NCBI GenBank assembly: GCA_035610835.1
Contig: CM069455.1
Location: 47,733,308 to 47,797,307 of the forward strand
From: Ophiura sarsii
Taxonomy: Eukaryota > Echinodermata > Ophiuroidea > Amphilepidida > Ophiuridae
Length of the DNA: 64,000 nucleotides
Direction of reading: 5' to 3'
Shown here: positions 23,167 to 34,404 of the stretch, one piece after another
How the letters are laid out: every line of letters starts with the position of its first letter
How positions within the stretch are numbered: the first letter of the stretch is position 1
The notes under the pieces: model-generated
What the model saw: the letters and a program-made list of their open reading frames with translations, nothing else
Databases searched by the model: none
Told to the model about the DNA's origin: nothing
Position numbers and translations under genes: made by a program

Positions 23167-23619
23167 CAGCGTGTTTTTATTAAGCAAACCGGCTTTTACC
23201 CGTCTTATAAAAAGCAGGATAAAAGCCGGTTGCTCGTGTGAGAGACGTGTTTTTATTGCAGTTCGATAAACAAACTTGCCGGCTGCCGCTGACCTCATTA
23301 TAATAAATGCCAGCGAAAGGTCATACACATCTGTTTGCATTTAATTGTCAGGTGATCGTGCATCGTGTGCCCACTTCCGCTTTTCCACCGGCAAACGCGC
23401 TGAGCAGGAACCGTGCGTGTTTATACTGACGAAAGACTGCTTTTCCTAACCGGTTTCAACCGCTATTATCCTTGGTTTCGAAGGATAAAAGGCATCTAAA
23501 ATCCAAGAGAAATAAACCGGTATGAGCGGGCAAATGCCGGTGGTAGTGTGTTTTTACTGGGGGATTTTAATCCGTTAGCAGTCATATGCCTGCTTTTTTT
23601 CTTCAGTAAAAACACGCTG
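23167..23619. mobile_element. 453-bp hAT- or P-like MITE
   Basis: Termini CAGCGTGTTTTTATT and its near reverse complement, flanked by AATCTAT and AATGTAT, a 7-base imperfect duplication. A CAG start and a 7-8 base duplication fit hAT- or P-like elements. Internal repeats of the GTGTTTTTATT and AAAAGCCGG motifs occur in both orientations. The small ORF on the minus strand is incidental. Confidence 0.6.
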
Positions 23620-25859
23620 AATGTATGGTTACAACTATTTGCGTAGAATTGAGTTTATGACATGTTCGAAACTTACATTAATTCCTCTGTCAAACTTGAC
23701 ATTGTGTATACATGTAGTATCACATGTATAATGATAGTTTATAACCCTTCACGAATGTAGTTATATCAAAGTTACAGGCATTATTGAAATGGTCATACTC
23801 TTCATGCAGACAACAAACAGATTTAGCCAGAGTCATCATTTTGTTGGTGAACGTGTACGAATTACTTAGCATATCTGGAGTTCTTGACAAGTCAACAAGG
23901 TCTACTGCCGATATTGGTTATAAAGAAGAAGCGTCATTATCATGATTGACACTTTTATGCATACGCATGTAAACATTCACAATATTCAGTAATTGTGACC
24001 ATTCTACATTGTTTATTGCTGACATAAGAAATGTTATGTCCTTCCGCCACTTTACCTACTGTCACTATTGTATAGCCGGCTTTGGTAATATACTGTAAAT
24101 CAGTTATTGGAAGAGCTCTGTTACATGTTGTCGGAGAGATAGGCCCTACCGTTATCAGGAGGGCGGTAGGAAGTTGGGTTCGGGGGGTATTTTTTGTTGT
24201 TTTTTGGCCGGCGTATATTTTTAAATTTTAATGTATTCATTCGTTTGTTTGTTTTTTGGCCTGCAAAGAGGGGGATTTTTTTTCTTCCAAAAACTTCCTA
24301 CCCCCACCCTGAAAATCTAAAGGTGCGTCCCTTACCATAAGGAAACAGCCATGGAAAAGACTTTTCTTCACCATAATTAATGCTTTTTAAATTCACAGGT
24401 TGCCCACTTGCACGTGATAATTTTTGTGTGGGAAGATAGTTTTATTTATGCAGGAAAGGTGAGACCTGTCCTGATTTATGGCATCTACTGATGTTGTAGT
24501 ATTTTGGTTGCAGTCCATCATAATTCATATAGGGCGAAGATTAAGATTACAGTGGCGAGAGGACGGGGGGGGGGGGGGGGCAAGATTTCTGAAATTTTCG
24601 TAAAGGTTGCCCCAATTTTGTTGCAGTCAGTCACCTCGTAAATTTCACGTAAGTGTGTGTGGGGGGGGGGGGGTGCATTCTTACTTTTATGCAGAGTTCA
24701 GATGAAGAATAAATGAATTATTAAAACCCAAGCGACAGCTCGCCCCGCCGCGAATTTATTAACCGTAACAAACATTTGGCAAAACACTGTATAGGCCTAC
24801 ATGTACATGTACATGTACATGATTTGCTGTAAATACAATGTATGTGCATGTGTATACTAAACGCTTTTACCACTTTACTCAGTCAAGATATCAAATGTTT
24901 GTTTACGGTAAATAACATCACCGCCCGGCCAGCACAGTTCTCGTCATCAAATCCGCGACGGAGAGACGCCCCTTGTAAACATATACAAACAGTACAAACC
25001 CCTCACGTCTATGCATACACGTCCAATAATAGCCATGGACTCGTGTGATACAAATACACAACACATTGGTATCCAAGCGTCACACTTTTCGTCCAATCAA
25101 TTTACCCGAATGAAGGTGTCATTAGGCTGGACCCGTTTAACATTATACCGATTTGGTCACGGTTTTCTGAGCCAAGTGACTCGAAGCCATTATGAATAAC
25201 GCGTACTTGCTGTATTCAGGGGATAAGAGCGAGCCCCTTGGGGCTAGCTCAAAAACGGTAAAATCCGCAATATTTTGCCACATTTCCCTTTGTAGGTAAA
25301 GTTTGTTCATGGGTTAGTAGCTATCCTTGCACGTGCCTGCTCTGCTTTGCTCTGCAGTCTGTGAAACAAATTCCATATGTTCGCACTACTAATAAAAGGG
25401 CTTCAACAACGCGTCTTTTATTATATATGGCTATGCTATATATCCCATTAGCCAAATTATGCCAATCAACGACTGTTTCCTGAAGCACATATACTGCACA
25501 ATTAGCGGTCGTTCGTGGAAAACGAAACCATATTGGTAGGAAGAGGCGAGCAGGTGATTCAAAACACGAACATGAGTTATCATCGTTAACGACTAAAGCC
25601 ATTTAATTAACAATGCATTACTATGGAGGACGAGGATTTTAATAGGGAAAGGTATTTGAACTATGTTGTTGAATTTATTTGCATTAAAGAACTAAAATTA
25701 TCAATATAAATTTGCAGTTTTACACAAATCAGAGCTATACACTAATCGGGGAAATCTGTTTCCCGAAACATGATACCCCATTTTTAAAAATTGCGTGGAT
25801 ACTTTAAAAGTTATGTTTGTTGTTTGTTGACTTTAGGTCCATCATTCTGAACTGTACTA
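23620..25859. other. Non-coding; poly-G runs and short simple repeats
   Basis: Poly-G runs at 24565-24580 and 24661-24673; a TACATG run at about 24799-24822. CpG-containing patches at about 24880-25000 and 25130-25260 could be regulatory, but no exon is convincing. The 93-codon minus-strand ORF at 25321-25602 has no recognisable domain. Confidence 0.35.
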
Positions 25860-26690
25860 GTATTGTCCAATACCGGGTATTTCGTCCGATACTGGAATAC
25901 CCAGTATTGATATGAAATTGGATGGATTGAGCGTGATACACAAAGATATTGGTCGAGCTATGAGTTTTTTAAAATATTTTTAAAACTCATAGCGAGACCA
26001 ATATATTTGTGTATCATGCAAAAAAATCATCCAATTTTATCATTATTATGCAGTGAGAATCTGATTTGACAAAAAAAAAGAAGTCAAAAATCAAAAATCA
26101 AAAAAAAAATCACCATGTAAAAATATCAATAACATTTTTTTGTTCAAAGTACAGACAATTATTTTTTTCCCCTAAAAATCCAAAAAAAATGTCTCAAATT
26201 TTTTCCAATTGGCATATTAATACACGCTTCAACTGTATTCATGCAGGTAACCAAATGACCAAGTTGGATGGATATTGGTCAACCAATATCGCTCTAGTGA
26301 CACAATGTGCAGAATAATAGGTCTTTACTAATGCATTGCAAGTATAGGACGGAAGATTCGAACTGCATAATAATGTTTGATACTGGTACAAAGTCAGTGT
26401 TCAAGTATCGGACGATACTAGCACATTATAACATATAAGTGGTCCAGTAACGGGTGATACGGGAACATAATTATGTACCCGATCGCCCGGTACAGGGACA
26501 AATCAATACACTACTGGTACAGTATCACCCGATAACGTAAAAACGTTCCAGTATCGCTCGATACTGGAATACAATTTGGTGTTCCAATATCGGACGATAC
26601 TGGAACAATACTATTATACCAGTATCGAGCGGCGATACTGGCAAATCTCATGTATCAGTATCGTGCGTTACTGGTATACCAGTATCTGGT
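25860..26690. repeat. Cluster of short GTATCG/CGATAC palindromes
   Basis: Two 24-base palindromes with 11-base arms (TTCCAGTATCG and TTCCAATATCG types) sit at 26546-26569 and 26582-26605, and a 23-base relative at 26619-26641. Half-sites or degenerate versions occur near 25888, 26401, 26449 and 26655. Between them lies a hairpin element (25934-26016). The array is interspersed with unrelated sequence and is not a simple tandem repeat. Confidence 0.7.
25934..26016. repeat. 83-nt near-perfect hairpin
   Basis: The left arm starts TGATACACAAAGATATTGGT and pairs with the right arm ending at 26016 through about 40 bases with few mismatches and almost no loop. Weaker pairing (AAATTGGATG against ATCCAATTTT) continues outside, so it is probably the core of a small foldback element. 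Confidence 0.7.
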
Positions 26691-26870
26691 ACCTAAAGTA
26701 GACTTTTTCGAAGACAATAGGATAGGATGTCAATTATTGTATTGTATTGGTGCGCTATCGAAAGCAATCAGACATGAATATGCATTGGGTAACGTGATTA
26801 ATCAAACATGAAATACCATAGGAAACTGTATTTGCCACAACTTGCTTAAAAAATCGTAACTTTAAAAGTA

Positions 26871-27545
26871 CGAGGGTCATTTAATAAGTTCTACCTCCTA
26901 CCTCATAACTTTGCTATTATTCAAGCCAGTCTTATGAAATATTCCACAATTGAAGCTTCGAGTCTCAGCTACAAAATCCTAGTAGATTGGTCTGAATACT
27001 TATTTTACTTTTCTAGATATGCAGTAAAAACCAAACTTCCATTTAGTGCGACGGAAACGGGTAAAAACAGTCAAATGTCTCCTAAGTGCTATTCATTTGG
27101 CCAATTCTAAGAGACAAAATGTACCTATCAGTAAATTAAAATCGTTCTAAGTTACAAATATCTCTTAAACAGACTTTAAACAATACAAGTGACTGATTTA
27201 TTGGCGGAAAATGTCTTCTAATTAGCCAGAACCACACCAGGACAGCCATCAATTGTAACCCTACCCTAGAGAACCGCTGCAAAAGTCATATTGGCTTTTC
27301 ATAGGAACCAAGAGATCTTTATTATACAGGACTAAATGGATATGTCAAGTCTCTCGAAGATATATTTTTCTATCACCGACAATCTGATTAACTATTCTAA
27401 ATTTTGCATATAAGGAAAACTGATAAAGTTACTATCTGTTAAGATTTAACATTCGAGGCATCACTGTGGCTTGACATGTAACAACGAACATTTGACTGAA
27501 TATCAGTATTCCAGTATGCTAAAGGCGTGTCAATACATTTGAGTT
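26871..27545 (-). mobile_element. Truncated copy of the 1.06-kb CGAGGGTCATT mariner-type MITE
   Basis: Begins at a TA (26869-26870) with CGAGGGTCATTTAATAAG and matches the reverse complement of 37347-38401 from its right end inward for about 675 bases (shared CCATTTAGTGCGACGGAAAC, CACTGTGGCTTGACATG). The match stops near 27545, so the opposite terminus is missing. Confidence 0.85.
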
Positions 27546-27770
27546 GACATACACATACCCCCTACACACACCCACACCCCCACATAGCAAAAATAACCGC
27601 TTCCTAGTATGCCAACGGTCCGTAAAATAAATTGATACGCAAACTACTTACTACAGCTCTATTTCAAATCAATCTCACGTTCTCTCCCCCCAATGCATCA
27701 TTAAACATGCCCACGTAATACATCAACAATGTCTCTTTCATCAAACGATTAATCCATCTTTTACGCTACC

Positions 27771-28012
27771 TACAGGGCGTGTCACTAAAGTCTCCCATGT
27801 GAAACATGATTTTTTGGCCATGACAAATATATCAACATTGTACATGGAATAGCCTACTACATGTATAGTAGTAATAATTGTGTTCAGCATTCATTAATGT
27901 GTCATAACATGTGTTTCTATCCATTTTGGAGCTTTCGTTATCAAATTACGACAAATTTACTCAGGTATGTCAAATTCAACTTTTGCCAATTTTCATCTGC
28001 AGAGAACTCTTT
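27771..28012 (+). repeat. ACAGGGTGTG-type dispersed repeat (copy 1)
   Basis: Starts TACAGGGCGTGTCACTAAAG and shares a collinear series of blocks with 49443-49666 (TCCCATGTG, TTTTGGAGCTT, ATGTCAAATTCA, GCAGAGAACTCTTT). It is non-coding at this level of decay. The start resembles the 5' terminus of a DNA transposon, and the second terminus is not visible. Confidence 0.7.
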
Positions 28013-28083
28013 TATTACAATCATCATTCAGAGTGAAATTGAACATAATCAATGAAATAAACATTAATCTATCTATACTACGT

Positions 28084-28740
28084 AAATAAAGGCAAAACTG
28101 CAAGTCTCAACATATGGTGAGTGGGAGAGGTGATGATGGTGAGGAGGTAAAAGTATATGAAATAAAGAAAGTTAGCAAGTTATTAAGAAAACTATAAACA
28201 GATCACTTCAAGTGGATCCTCAAACGATTTTGATATACTTTAGATGCCACTGCTTGACTGATTAACAATAGTAGTGGGGAAATGACCTGAAGTAAAGTGG
28301 TTGGAGGTCAAAAGAGCAGGCTGAATTATAAAAGCAATCAAGAAATGCTTTTATTTCTTGCTTGCTTTTATAATATAGTTTTCTTAATAACCTGCTAACT
28401 GTCTTTATTTCATATTCTTATTTCTTTATCATGCATAATTTGTAATCTTCTTGGCCTTCTTCTTACTTCTTGCCACTATTTTATTCTTCGCAGTATGTCT
28501 CTCTATCTCAAGGGAACAACAACTGCCCTAGTGTGTTTTACATACTTGTATGCACACTGTCTTTTATGAGCTTGCCTTGTATTTTGCTTATTAGCAACTA
28601 CTGTCTTGCTCTATACTTGATAAAGACTGGTATATCCAGTCGAAACGTCGACCAGATCTTTCTCTCCCTTCTTTTACCTCCTCACCATCATCACCTCGCC
28701 CACTCACCATATGTTGAGACTTGCAGTTTTGCCTTTATTT
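28084..28740. mobile_element. Foldback element with 70-bp arms and a one-sided insert
   Basis: 28084-28153 and 28671-28740 are inverted repeats matching at 69 of 70 bases. A second inner pair (about 28155-28197 and 28373-28414) continues the palindrome. On the right side the inner and outer arms are separated by about 256 bases that have no counterpart on the left; this segment carries the hammerhead-like motif. The centre contains another hairpin (about 28327-28375). The 125-codon ORF at 28470 is incidental. Confidence 0.85.
28616..28650 (+). ncRNA. Candidate hammerhead-like motif (Penelope-type)
   Basis: TTGATAAA is followed by a GACTGG/CCAGTC stem with a TATAT loop, then GAAACGTC. This spacing resembles the core of hammerhead motifs (CUGANGA, stem II, GAAA) reported in Penelope-like retroelements. 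The first core differs from the active consensus (TTGATAA in place of CTGATGA), and I see no Penelope reverse transcriptase nearby, so catalytic activity is doubtful. Confidence 0.35.
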
Positions 28741-30771
28741 ATTTACCTTGTTTCTTTGTCTCTATTGAATTCTACGGGATCCATATCGTGTGCCCTGCTG
28801 GACAGTTGGAACTGTCGTTTTGCATTTATCCTATACTACGTAGTTAATTCAATTTGAGCAGAAAAAACAAATTCTCATCCATATTTTCCATGAAAAACCA
28901 CAGAATATTGAATATTAGATGATGTGTTTTACACAATGCAATGATGCATCCTATATAAAATTATATTGGAGTCTCAATTCCTGTCCAAATATTGTGGCCA
29001 AACTTTGATTCGCACCCTTGTTACTGAATTTATCATATCTTGGGAATTAATAGGCGAAATGTAATGGGATACAATGTATTTGATAGAGGACACATAGGAC
29101 AATGTTTTCTTTTTGGGACACTTTTTTGACATGCCCTGTACTATCGGCGACTTTAGAATTCATAATTCATTATTATTTCTATTCTGTTATATGCTGAATG
29201 GGGGGGGGGGGGGGGGGGGGGGTACATTGTATGTGTCTGAATGAAACGGTTTTCACGCATGTTTGCTACGCTATCTCGTACTTTATTCAGCTTTCGGTCC
29301 TTATCATATTGATTAAAGTACATTACAAGTTGCGCAATGATGAAAGAAATTAAACATGAAACATGTTTGAATCAAATGGGATGGAATACCGTATTGCAAG
29401 TGGTTGGTGCTGATAAACACCGAATAAGTCGGAATTGTTTTTGTAATTGTCAATTGTAATTGTAAATGTTCATACAAAATTTGTGTTGAATAAGCTGATG
29501 TATTCATCTTTCCAGTGATACCAAATTTGTAGCAATAACTTATTTTCAGAGGGGGGGGGGGGGGGGGGGGTTGTCCAACTCCTAATATAATCCATACTGA
29601 GATGTAGAGTATGCTTGTTTTGGTATAGGCCTGCCCTTTCCATACATAAAAACCCAAGTTCAAACATCCCACGCATGACGTCACAATGACGTTTTAAACA
29701 TGACCGAATTCAAAATGCCCTCGTATCCTTTTGCACAGTGAAATACAGGCCAAAATTCAAATTTTCGCCAAAAAAGTTTCAAATAGGCCTATCGGAATTT
29801 TCCCAGGGACTTTGCTTATAAATGAGGGACATGATGTTTCTTACATAGTAATACAAGATTCAGGACTATACTTTTAATATGTTTTTCAAAATGGTGATAT
29901 TTAAATATTGTAAGGTGGCAACCCCCTACACTCAGACTTTGACGGCTTACCCTACCCCCGGGAAAGGTGGTACCCTCCAAATTAGTTTCGTCAAAATGAG
30001 CGCAAGGGATGTGAAAGAGATAGTGTTGTTTGTTAACCGGTCAAAATGTTTCAAATTTAAAAGGAGAGATTAATTCATCATTTTTTTAATTTTTAATTTG
30101 GCATTTTTAAGTTCGAACAATTTCCAGAGTTATGAGCGTTTATCTTGCAAGGGTATTTTTTTCGTGCAGACGTAAGCTACTAATAGATAGGTATTGTTTT
30201 ATTATTAATGACACACTATAGCCAATAGCGGTTTGTCAATCATGCTCCTCGTTCGTGGAAGTCCTGTAACGCACTATCAACCATGCATAAATCTGGTAAT
30301 GAACCAACTCATATGGGATCAGGCCATAATAAATTAGTAGTTGTTATTCTAACTTCCCGCCATGTCTGCGCATGATTACTTTATATCATGCTTTGGTTTC
30401 ACTAATGAATTTAATAACGGGAATTTGTTGGTTGTCATTGGAAATATCCTATTTCAGAGCAGAGAATGTTAAAGGATGTATACATATGGGGTTTTCCCTT
30501 GGTATTGCTCAAGATTAAATAATATCTTTGCCATTTTCCAGGTTTTTGATTAAAATATTCCGATTTAGACCATTTTGCGGCTTCAGCATCGTTTAAGTTC
30601 GAAGCAAAGCTCATAATAATGTATTGCCTTAAATGATTAATACGATCTGCAAAGGAGTATTTTTAGCAAGAGTGCCACGCTAATTTACGAGGTATTTTAT
30701 AGTTTTCCATTCATTAAAATTGCTGATGAAAAAGAGCTGAGAGGTAAACTGCATCCTCGCTCTGTATTTAA
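28741..30771. other. Non-coding; two poly-G runs
   Basis: G-runs of 23 (29200-29222) and 20 (29551-29570). Proline-rich minus-strand ORFs here are artefacts of those runs. No exon, RNA gene or complete repeat is supported. Confidence 0.4.
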
Positions 30772-31186
30772 AGGGGCATTGAGAGATTGTCGAGAAGAAT
30801 GAAACTTGGACAAAGTAAATTGTTATAAAAGGTAAGGTACGTAGGAACCCATAGTGTAATGATTTATGGGAAACGGTTGAATATTGACGCTAGATTGACA
30901 TTTGGTTGAAGCAATCTACAGTCATCAAAAAAGTAACTATACAGGTTACTGTATGGGCTTCTAACTCTAAAAATATATATCCTACCTCTAACTCTAAAAA
31001 TATATATCCTACCTAAAAATATTCAATCATAAAGTAGTTGAAAAATTCATCTTCTTTAATATGAGATATATAAGGTAAATGATTTCAAATTGCAGTTGGT
31101 ATTATATTAAGTATTACGAAGGTGCAAAAAAACAGATTTTCAGTCAAATTTAGGGCGCACTCCCATGCGTATCTCTGAGTGCCCCT
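30772..31186. mobile_element. 415-bp TTAA-flanked MITE (AGGGGCAYT ends)
   Basis: Inverted ends AGGGGCATTGAGAGAT and ATCTCTGAGTGCCCCT flanked by TTAA (30768-30771 and 31187-31190). TTAA duplication is used by piggyBac and Kolobok. A second copy of the same terminus (TTAAAGGGGCACTGAGAG) occurs near 42327 in TMEM26 intron 2. Confidence 0.75.
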
Positions 31187-31418
31187 TTAAACACACCACT
31201 TGACGTTTCCATAAATACTGGGAGAGATTGACGTGATTTATGTCCCTCGCGTGTAGGTTAGTGGGTACTTCGATTTCAAGTCCGTACGTCAAATATCCCT
31301 CATTCATGAAAAAAGTCAAGGCAGAAAGGAACAAAAAACAAACACCGTACGGTGTCCAAAACAACGTATTAACCAACTTAAAAACCAACGTGTGGGCCTA
31401 TTGTTATTTCTTTTTTTA

Positions 31419-31661
31419 ACACTTTCCACTCGGCTATATTAGTTTTACCATATACATGATATACAGAACCAGAGTGTTTAGATACCTTTCCCAAGTTTCA
31501 AAACTTAACTCAAGGATTACTGAACCAATACTAGGCATGTGTGTACTTGATTTATTATGGTGATTCCAAATATGGAAATGAAATTCTATAATTTTGACAT
31601 TTTTGAAATATTTTGTGAAATGTTGGAATGTCGTCTGCAGACGCCTGCCGCCTGGAAAGGG
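31419..31661 (-). mobile_element. CACTTTCC family TTAA MITE, copy 1
   Basis: Matches 34167-34400 in reverse orientation (CATTCCAACATTTCAC, GGAATCACCAT, GGTTTAGTAAT and AACCTTTCC-like blocks). Left flank is TTAA (31415-31418); the right end is mutated to GGGTAAG, so the second TTAA is degraded. Confidence 0.8.
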
Positions 31662-32236
31662 TAAGAGTGGATATTAAAAGAAATTGTGAAAGGTTCCTCA
31701 GTCAACATACATAAATTGGCCCAATATTGGTTTTCCATTGGCAATATTGTCATTGGCATTATCTTGTTCACGCATATTGGAGCAATATTGGCTTTCCATT
31801 GCACTCTTCAATTGGCATCATGTTGGCAGCCTAATGTATATTGGTCTAATATTGAGCACAATACCAGGGGCTGTAAATGACACATTGGTTTGATATACAA
31901 ATTCTGACGTGGTCTAAAACTATTGGGCTAATCTTGATCTGCCATTGTAATGTTGTCTGGGTCGAATCTTAGCACTATTTCTTCACCTTAAAATGTATCG
32001 GGACGACTGTTGAATCCTCAAAACGATGTTGGACTTTTAACAACGGAATAATGCGGCGTAACAACACTGTTTTAGAAAGATTTGTATCAAATCGATTCTA
32101 TCCTATCCAAAGAGCTTCGGCAGGATTTACCCTCTAGTCTTCCATCCGTGACCTTTAAACCGAAACCGGCAACTGGATCACTTCTTGGATCTTAGATTGG
32201 TGAACCTCCAAAATACTCAATTAAAAAGGTTTTGAT

Positions 32237-32277
<41 letters not shown>

Positions 32278-32704
32278 GGGGGAAGTTAGGAGAGTGCGTA
32301 GTTAGAGGAAAGGAGAGGGCGGGAAAGGAGCAGTTATGATTTCGGATGGATCAGCGTTTTCGAGGACTTCAGGAGAGAGTAGTTCCAAACGTTGATAGTC
32401 CTCATGGAGAAGGAGTTGGCATATGTGTCAGTTCTTTTTGGGTGCTTTTGTTGAAAGTGATGTACAAGGCCACGCCTGTTTCTATATGTCTTCGATATGG
32501 TATAATCCTCGTGGTTTAAGTCTATCTGACCGTATGAAGGCAGGTTGATTTTGCGTCTGTCTTTGAGTGGAGCCCATTTAAGAGGGTGTCTAAGATTTTG
32601 GTGATGGCGTCAAAAAGTGCTCAAACGCTTGCGAACTGCACTTTTTTCTTATCGACGCATCGATACTTGCTAAAACCACACATCCCCAGCAATATGAAAA
32701 AGTC
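31662..32704. other. Non-coding; CCAATATTGG-rich patch and a 40-base poly-G run
   Basis: At about 31705-31860 the string CCAATATTGG and variants recur several times. A pure G-run of 40 lies at 32237-32276. The following 300 bases are G/A-rich and could derive from an old retroelement, but no reading frame is recognisable. Confidence 0.35.
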
Positions 32705-32708
32705 TTAA

Positions 32709-33178
32709 GGGGGTGTGGACCCTCAGGTATAGCCTCCGTAAAACTGCCGTAACCTCTTCATTACTAATATAATCTATATAAAAGTATACATTTTTTGCAG
32801 AAAAGGGTTCAATGAATGAATCCAACCATGATCATGAAATTAACCATTTAGGAGAAAATTATAAAAAACATGTTTTTGAACCATTTCAGGTTTTGCAAAG
32901 ATAACTCAAAATATATTTTGTCAAATTTTGTCGTTCTAGTTTTTTATAATCCAAATAAAATTCTCTAGCAGTGGATTTTTTAGTTTTAAATAATTTATTT
33001 TATGAATTATTGAGAAAAAAAAGCCAAACATTTGATTTTTTTACCTCAGAAAATCACACATTTAGCACCCCTTTTTGGTCAAAAATATATTTTTAGTTAT
33101 CTTTGCAAAACCTAAAATGAGTCAAAAAACGTGAATTACAGCAGTTTTACGGAGGCTATGCTGAGGGGCCACACCCCC
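32709..33178. mobile_element. 470-bp TTAA-flanked palindromic MITE
   Basis: Inverted ends of about 40 bases begin GGGGGTGTGG; flanks are TTAA at 32705-32708 and 33179-33182. A second inverted pair inside (TTTTGCAAAGATAACT and its complement) makes most of the element palindromic. Non-coding. Confidence 0.85.
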
Positions 33179-33182
33179 TTAA

Positions 33183-33528
33183 GAGGAAGCTATTTGAAGG
33201 GTCACCATTTGAAAGATGCATAAGAAGGTTTGATTAGAGGTGGCAACTTATTAATTTCTAAAAAAAATCGACGATCCGGTCTGTCGTGTTCTTCAAAAGA
33301 AAAATATGTTTACAATGTTTTATTTAATTTCGGATGAAAATCCAATGAGTTCAATTGATGGTAAATCCATCGTTATAAGATAAATTTACAACAACCTTTT
33401 TAAAAAGCAATTTCATTTGTTATGTCGGCTATACCGGGGAATGGACTGGCTGTTGCCAAGATGGCCTACAGAGGCTGGTTTGAGAAGGTATTCCGAATTC
33501 ATGATGTCTTTCAAAACAAAAGGTTTAA
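33183..33528. other. Non-coding, nothing recognised
   Basis: Spacer between two TTAA-flanked elements; AT-rich, no coding frame supported. Confidence 0.35.
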
Positions 33529-34144
33529 GGGGGGACTTAAGGATTTTTTTGGTGAATTTTGTGAGTGCTGTAATTATTGAAGTATGACTCAAATGTTTCT
33601 AAAAGTATACAATTTTGGAAAGGAAATGGATCAGAGAATCGAAGTTTGGCATCAATTTTGATCAAAAAATGTTGATTTTTGGAGAAAATCACAAGAAGAA
33701 AACATTGTTTTGGACCGATTTTTTTGACAAAGCTAACACAAATAATTTTGAGTATGAAATGCCCAAAACTCTTGATGATGTTATGAAGACATTTACTTAG
33801 AAACTAAAAAGTGACAAAAAAAAATCCATTTTATTTGTTTTTTTGGCACTTTTTGGTCAAAATTTCAAAAAAATATTAGATTAAGTAAAAAAAAAAATCT
33901 AAGTTAATATCTTTACATCATCATCAAGACATGTTGGCATTTTATACTCAAAATTATTTTTTGTTAGCTTTGTCCAAAATAAAATGAATTTTGTGATTTT
34001 TGGTCAAAATTGACGCCAAATTTGGATTCTCTGATCCATTTCCTTTCCAAAAAGATATACTTTTATATGCATTTGATTTATGGTCTAATAATTACAGCAC
34101 TCCCAAAATTCAAAAAATCAGATCAAAAACTTCCTCGAGTCCCC
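33529..34144. mobile_element. 616-bp TTAA-flanked palindromic MITE
   Basis: Flanked by TTAA (33525-33528, 34145-34148). The two halves are imperfect inverted repeats over most of their length: GGAAAGGAAATGGATCAGAG in the left half returns as CTCTGATCCATTTCCTTTCC on the right, and GTGCTGTAATTATT is mirrored near the ends. The 61- and 114-codon ORFs in the arms are incidental. Confidence 0.8.
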
Positions 34145-34166
34145 TTAACGCCGTTTGATATATTAA

Positions 34167-34400
34167 CACTTTCCACGCGGCTGGCGTCTGCAGACGACAT
34201 TCCAACATTTCACAAAATATTTCAAAATGTCACAATTACTGAATTTCATTATCATATTTGGAATCACCATGAGAAATACATTGAATTAAGTACAAATATG
34301 CCTAGTATTGGTTTAGTAATCCTTGAGACCGTAAAAGTTGGGAAAGGTTTCTGAAAAATCTGTTATAGATATTTTAAAACTAATAGCCGCGTGCAAAGTG
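34167..34400 (+). mobile_element. CACTTTCC family TTAA MITE, copy 2 (most complete)
   Basis: TTAA (34163-34166) then CACTTTCCACGCGGCT; the other end AGCCGCGTGCAAAGTG precedes TTAA (34401-34404). The terminal inverted repeat is about 18 bases. TTAA duplication fits a piggyBac-type mobiliser. It lies 18 bases beyond the TTAA of the preceding element. Confidence 0.88.
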
Positions 34401-34404
34401 TTAA

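Noticed and set aside
28470..28847. 125-codon plus-strand ORF with hydrophobic stretches
   Set aside because: It spans the hammerhead-like motif and one arm of the foldback element, so its frame is explained by repeat sequence.
29313..29684. Proline-rich minus-strand ORFs (also at 44853-45183)
   Set aside because: The proline runs are translations of homopolymeric G tracts.
33615..34354. ORFs of 61 and 114 codons
   Set aside because: They fall in the arms of TTAA-flanked palindromic elements and have no domain.
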